From JBAVVD01 sp049697115 (GTDB lineage: Bacteria; Acidobacteriota; Aminicenantia; Aminicenantales; UBA4085): 64,000 bases of DNA. This document shows, in pieces, positions 62,530-64,000 of this stretch. The notes below the pieces were generated by a model. The model was not told the DNA's origin, ran no database searches, and was given only the letters and a program-made list of their open reading frames with translations. Within the stretch, counting starts at the first letter, position 1. Each line of letters starts with the position of its first letter. Position numbers and translations under genes: made by a program. Location of the stretch: contig JBAVVD010000002.1 in assembly GCA_049697115.1 (NCBI GenBank), forward strand, positions 10,961 through 74,960, given 5' to 3'.

Positions 62530-63726
62530 ATGCAAAGAATACACGATGTCGCTGTAATCGGCGGAGGACCGAGCGGCCTCCATACAGCCAAGCTGCTTGC
62601 CCAAAAAGGCCTTGATGTGATTGTCTGCGAGAGGAAGGCACAGATCGGATCAGACATCATTTGCACGGGAGTGATCGGGAAGAATGTTTTCCAGGAGTTC
62701 GGCCTGAAGACGGATTCGGTTATTGGCGAGGTTAAGGATATCCAGATTGTTTCTTCTTCAGGGAATCGGCTGATCTACCGTCATCCGGCCGCTTTCGCGT
62801 GCATCGTGGACAGAGAGAAGTTTGATAACGACCTCGGCCATGACGCCCGGCAAGCGGGTGCAGAGATCTATCTGGAGACCCAGGTTTCCGATATGACCAT
62901 TCATCCCAACCATGTGGAACTCCTGACGCAGAGAGAGAAGCGGTCCCATAAGAGATATGCCGCCAGGATGGCTGTAATCGCCACGGGAATTGATTATGCT
63001 TTGAACAAGAAGATCGGGCTGGGATATGCCAAGAATTTTTTCCTTGGCGCCCAGGCAGAGCTGGAAATCGCTAATGGACATACCCCCACTATTTTTCTCG
63101 ACAGGAACATCGCGCCCGGCGCATTCGGCTGGGCCGTCCCAACAGGACACGGTCGGTTGAAGGTTGGGTTGTTGGCCGAGAGGAATCCAAGAGGGAGATT
63201 CGAGAATCTTCTGAAAAATTATTTCCCGTCGGAACTGAAGAATCTTGACCCAGGCGCCATCCAGGTCAAGGCCATCGCCCAGGGATTGGTTTCCAAAACC
63301 TATGGAGATAAGGTCATTGTTCTGGGGGAAGCGGCGGGCCAGGTCAAAACCACCACAGGCGGCGGCATCTATTTTGGGCTTTTCTGCTCACAGATAGCGG
63401 CGCGGATTCTCCTGAAGGGATTGCAGGCCGGCACTTTCCACATGCAGTTCCTCTCCGAATATGAAAAACTGTGGAAAAAGGCCATTCAGAAGGAAATTCT
63501 TATCGGATATATTGCCCGCAAGGTTTTCTCGCGGTTGAGCGAAATCCAAATAGAGAGGCTATTTGAAATCGCCAAATGTGATGGAATCATTCCGCTTATC
63601 CGGGAGAAAGGAAATTTTGACTGGCAGAGTCAGCTGATTCTGGATCTGGTCAAAAAGACCTCCTTTTTCGGAGCCCTCAAGCAGGCGCGGAAGAAGTTCC
63701 ATTTGACGGAAAAATATTTTCTTTAA
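62530..63726 (+). CDS. Geranylgeranyl-reductase-family FAD oxidoreductase
   Basis: 398 residues from ATG 62530. FAD-binding AVIGGGPSGLHTAKLLAQKGL, then CTGVIGKNVFQEFG, the Rossmann-linked VIATGIDYAL, GWAVPTGHGRLKVGLLAE and VLGEAAGQVKTTTGGGIYFGLFC, the last being the GGR-family signature around the FAD ribityl. Members reduce isoprenoid double bonds. Acting on a polyprenol or other lipid carrier of this glycan pathway would fit the location, but the substrate is not shown. Confidence 0.85.
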   Translation: MQRIHDVAVIGGGPSGLHTAKLLAQKGLDVIVCERKAQIGSDIICTGVIGKNVFQEFGLKTDSVIGEVKDIQIVSSSGNRLIYRHPAAFACIVDREKFDNDLGHDARQAGAEIYLETQVSDMTIHPNHVELLTQREKRSHKRYAARMAVIATGIDYALNKKIGLGYAKNFFLGAQAELEIANGHTPTIFLDRNIAPGAFGWAVPTGHGRLKVGLLAERNPRGRFENLLKNYFPSELKNLDPGAIQVKAIAQGLVSKTYGDKVIVLGEAAGQVKTTTGGGIYFGLFCSQIAARILLKGLQAGTFHMQFLSEYEKLWKKAIQKEILIGYIARKVFSRLSEIQIERLFEIAKCDGIIPLIREKGNFDWQSQLILDLVKKTSFFGALKQARKKFHLTEKYFL

Positions 63727-63750
63727 TTCTCCAGGAACATTTACCTATCC

Positions 63751-64000
63751 ATGAAATCAGGTCATAAGGTTCTTTGGATTCTGCTCATAGGCCTCGTGTG
63801 GGGAGAGGCCTTCGGACAGGGCTACAAAGTATTTCAGGATGAGCTCAATGACATTATGAAAAACACAAAATGGACTCTCGGGCCTTTAAAGATATATCCG
63901 CTCCTTCAACTCCGGAATGTCGGCTATGATGACAATGTCTACTATGAAAACGAAGAAGACCGGCCGGCGGAGGATTATACGGGAACGCTCTCGCCTGAGG
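63751..64000 (+). CDS. N-terminal part of an outer-membrane beta-barrel protein
   Basis: 83 residues visible; continues beyond the right edge. ATG 63751, signal peptide KVLWILLIGLVWGEAFGQ, then LGPLKIYPLLQLRNVGYDDN and DYTGTLSPE, the start of a putative porin of the BBP2 type found beside exopolysaccharide clusters. A role in polysaccharide export is an inference from location. Confidence 0.65.
   Translation, partial: MKSGHKVLWILLIGLVWGEAFGQGYKVFQDELNDIMKNTKWTLGPLKIYPLLQLRNVGYDDNVYYENEEDRPAEDYTGTLSPE

Overview
The window reads as a chromosomal piece of a Gram-negative, probably anaerobic bacterium of medium G+C. Outer-membrane beta-barrel proteins (around 41-42 kb and at the right edge) and a polysaccharide cluster point to a diderm envelope. 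A four-subunit pyruvate:ferredoxin oxidoreductase, a clostridial-type 2[4Fe-4S] ferredoxin, an iron-sulfur class I fumarase subunit, HypF and QueH point to anaerobic metabolism. The abundance of TPR proteins, S9 and M14 peptidases and zinc-ribbon proteins resembles Acidobacteriota-related lineages such as Candidatus Aminicenantes. That assignment is a guess from gene content and no marker phylogeny was run.

Layout. (1) 0-9.1 kb, + strand: the 3' part of a dnaK that ends without the helical lid, then dnaJ, rsmE, a zinc-ribbon Ser/Thr kinase, ilvE, pilT, alaS and a lytic transglycosylase. (2) 9.2-14.6 kb, - strand: an S9 peptidase, a lipid kinase, two small membrane proteins and a GT87-like glycosyltransferase. 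(3) 14.9-24.1 kb, + strand: a protease-like/TPR fusion with an altered nucleophile, tRNA-Leu(TAG), the proteostasis series tig-clpP-clpX-lon, then rho. (4) 24.3-31.05 kb: accessory DNA. A 2.1-kb insertion sequence with perfect terminal inverted repeats is followed by a small integrative element. The element carries a tyrosine integrase whose stop codon lies inside an orphan tRNA-Arg(CCT) 3' half, two excisionase-like HTH proteins, a winged-helix protein, a cysteine-rich protein, an array of three dyads, an unrecognised AT-rich gene and gene remnants. (5) 31-44 kb: DEAD-box helicase, TPR membrane protein, ferredoxin with its own promoter and terminator, site-2 protease, hypF, queH, M14 carboxypeptidase, FadL-like porin, fabH, a hairpin-rich repeat block and a ResA-like thioredoxin. 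(6) 44-53 kb, - strand: porC-porD-porA-porB, a fumarase alpha subunit with no adjacent beta subunit, an aldehyde dehydrogenase, an endonuclease IV-like TIM barrel overlapping thiC, and a TPR lipoprotein-type or periplasmic protein. (7) 53.3-64 kb, + strand: a surface-polysaccharide cluster (flippase, four glycosyltransferases, polymerase/ligase, NAD-dependent epimerase, PglC-type initiating transferase), a geranylgeranyl-reductase-like flavoprotein and the start of a beta-barrel protein.

How the genes fit together. The DnaK/DnaJ pair, trigger factor, ClpXP and Lon form two proteostasis blocks. POR, ferredoxin, fumarase and HypF fit ferredoxin-based anaerobic carbon metabolism. The right end should build a lipid-linked glycan and export it. 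The most unusual items are the lidless DnaK fused by overlap to dnaJ, the Ser-to-Thr protease-like TPR protein, and the small integrative element with its orphan tRNA half and dyad array.
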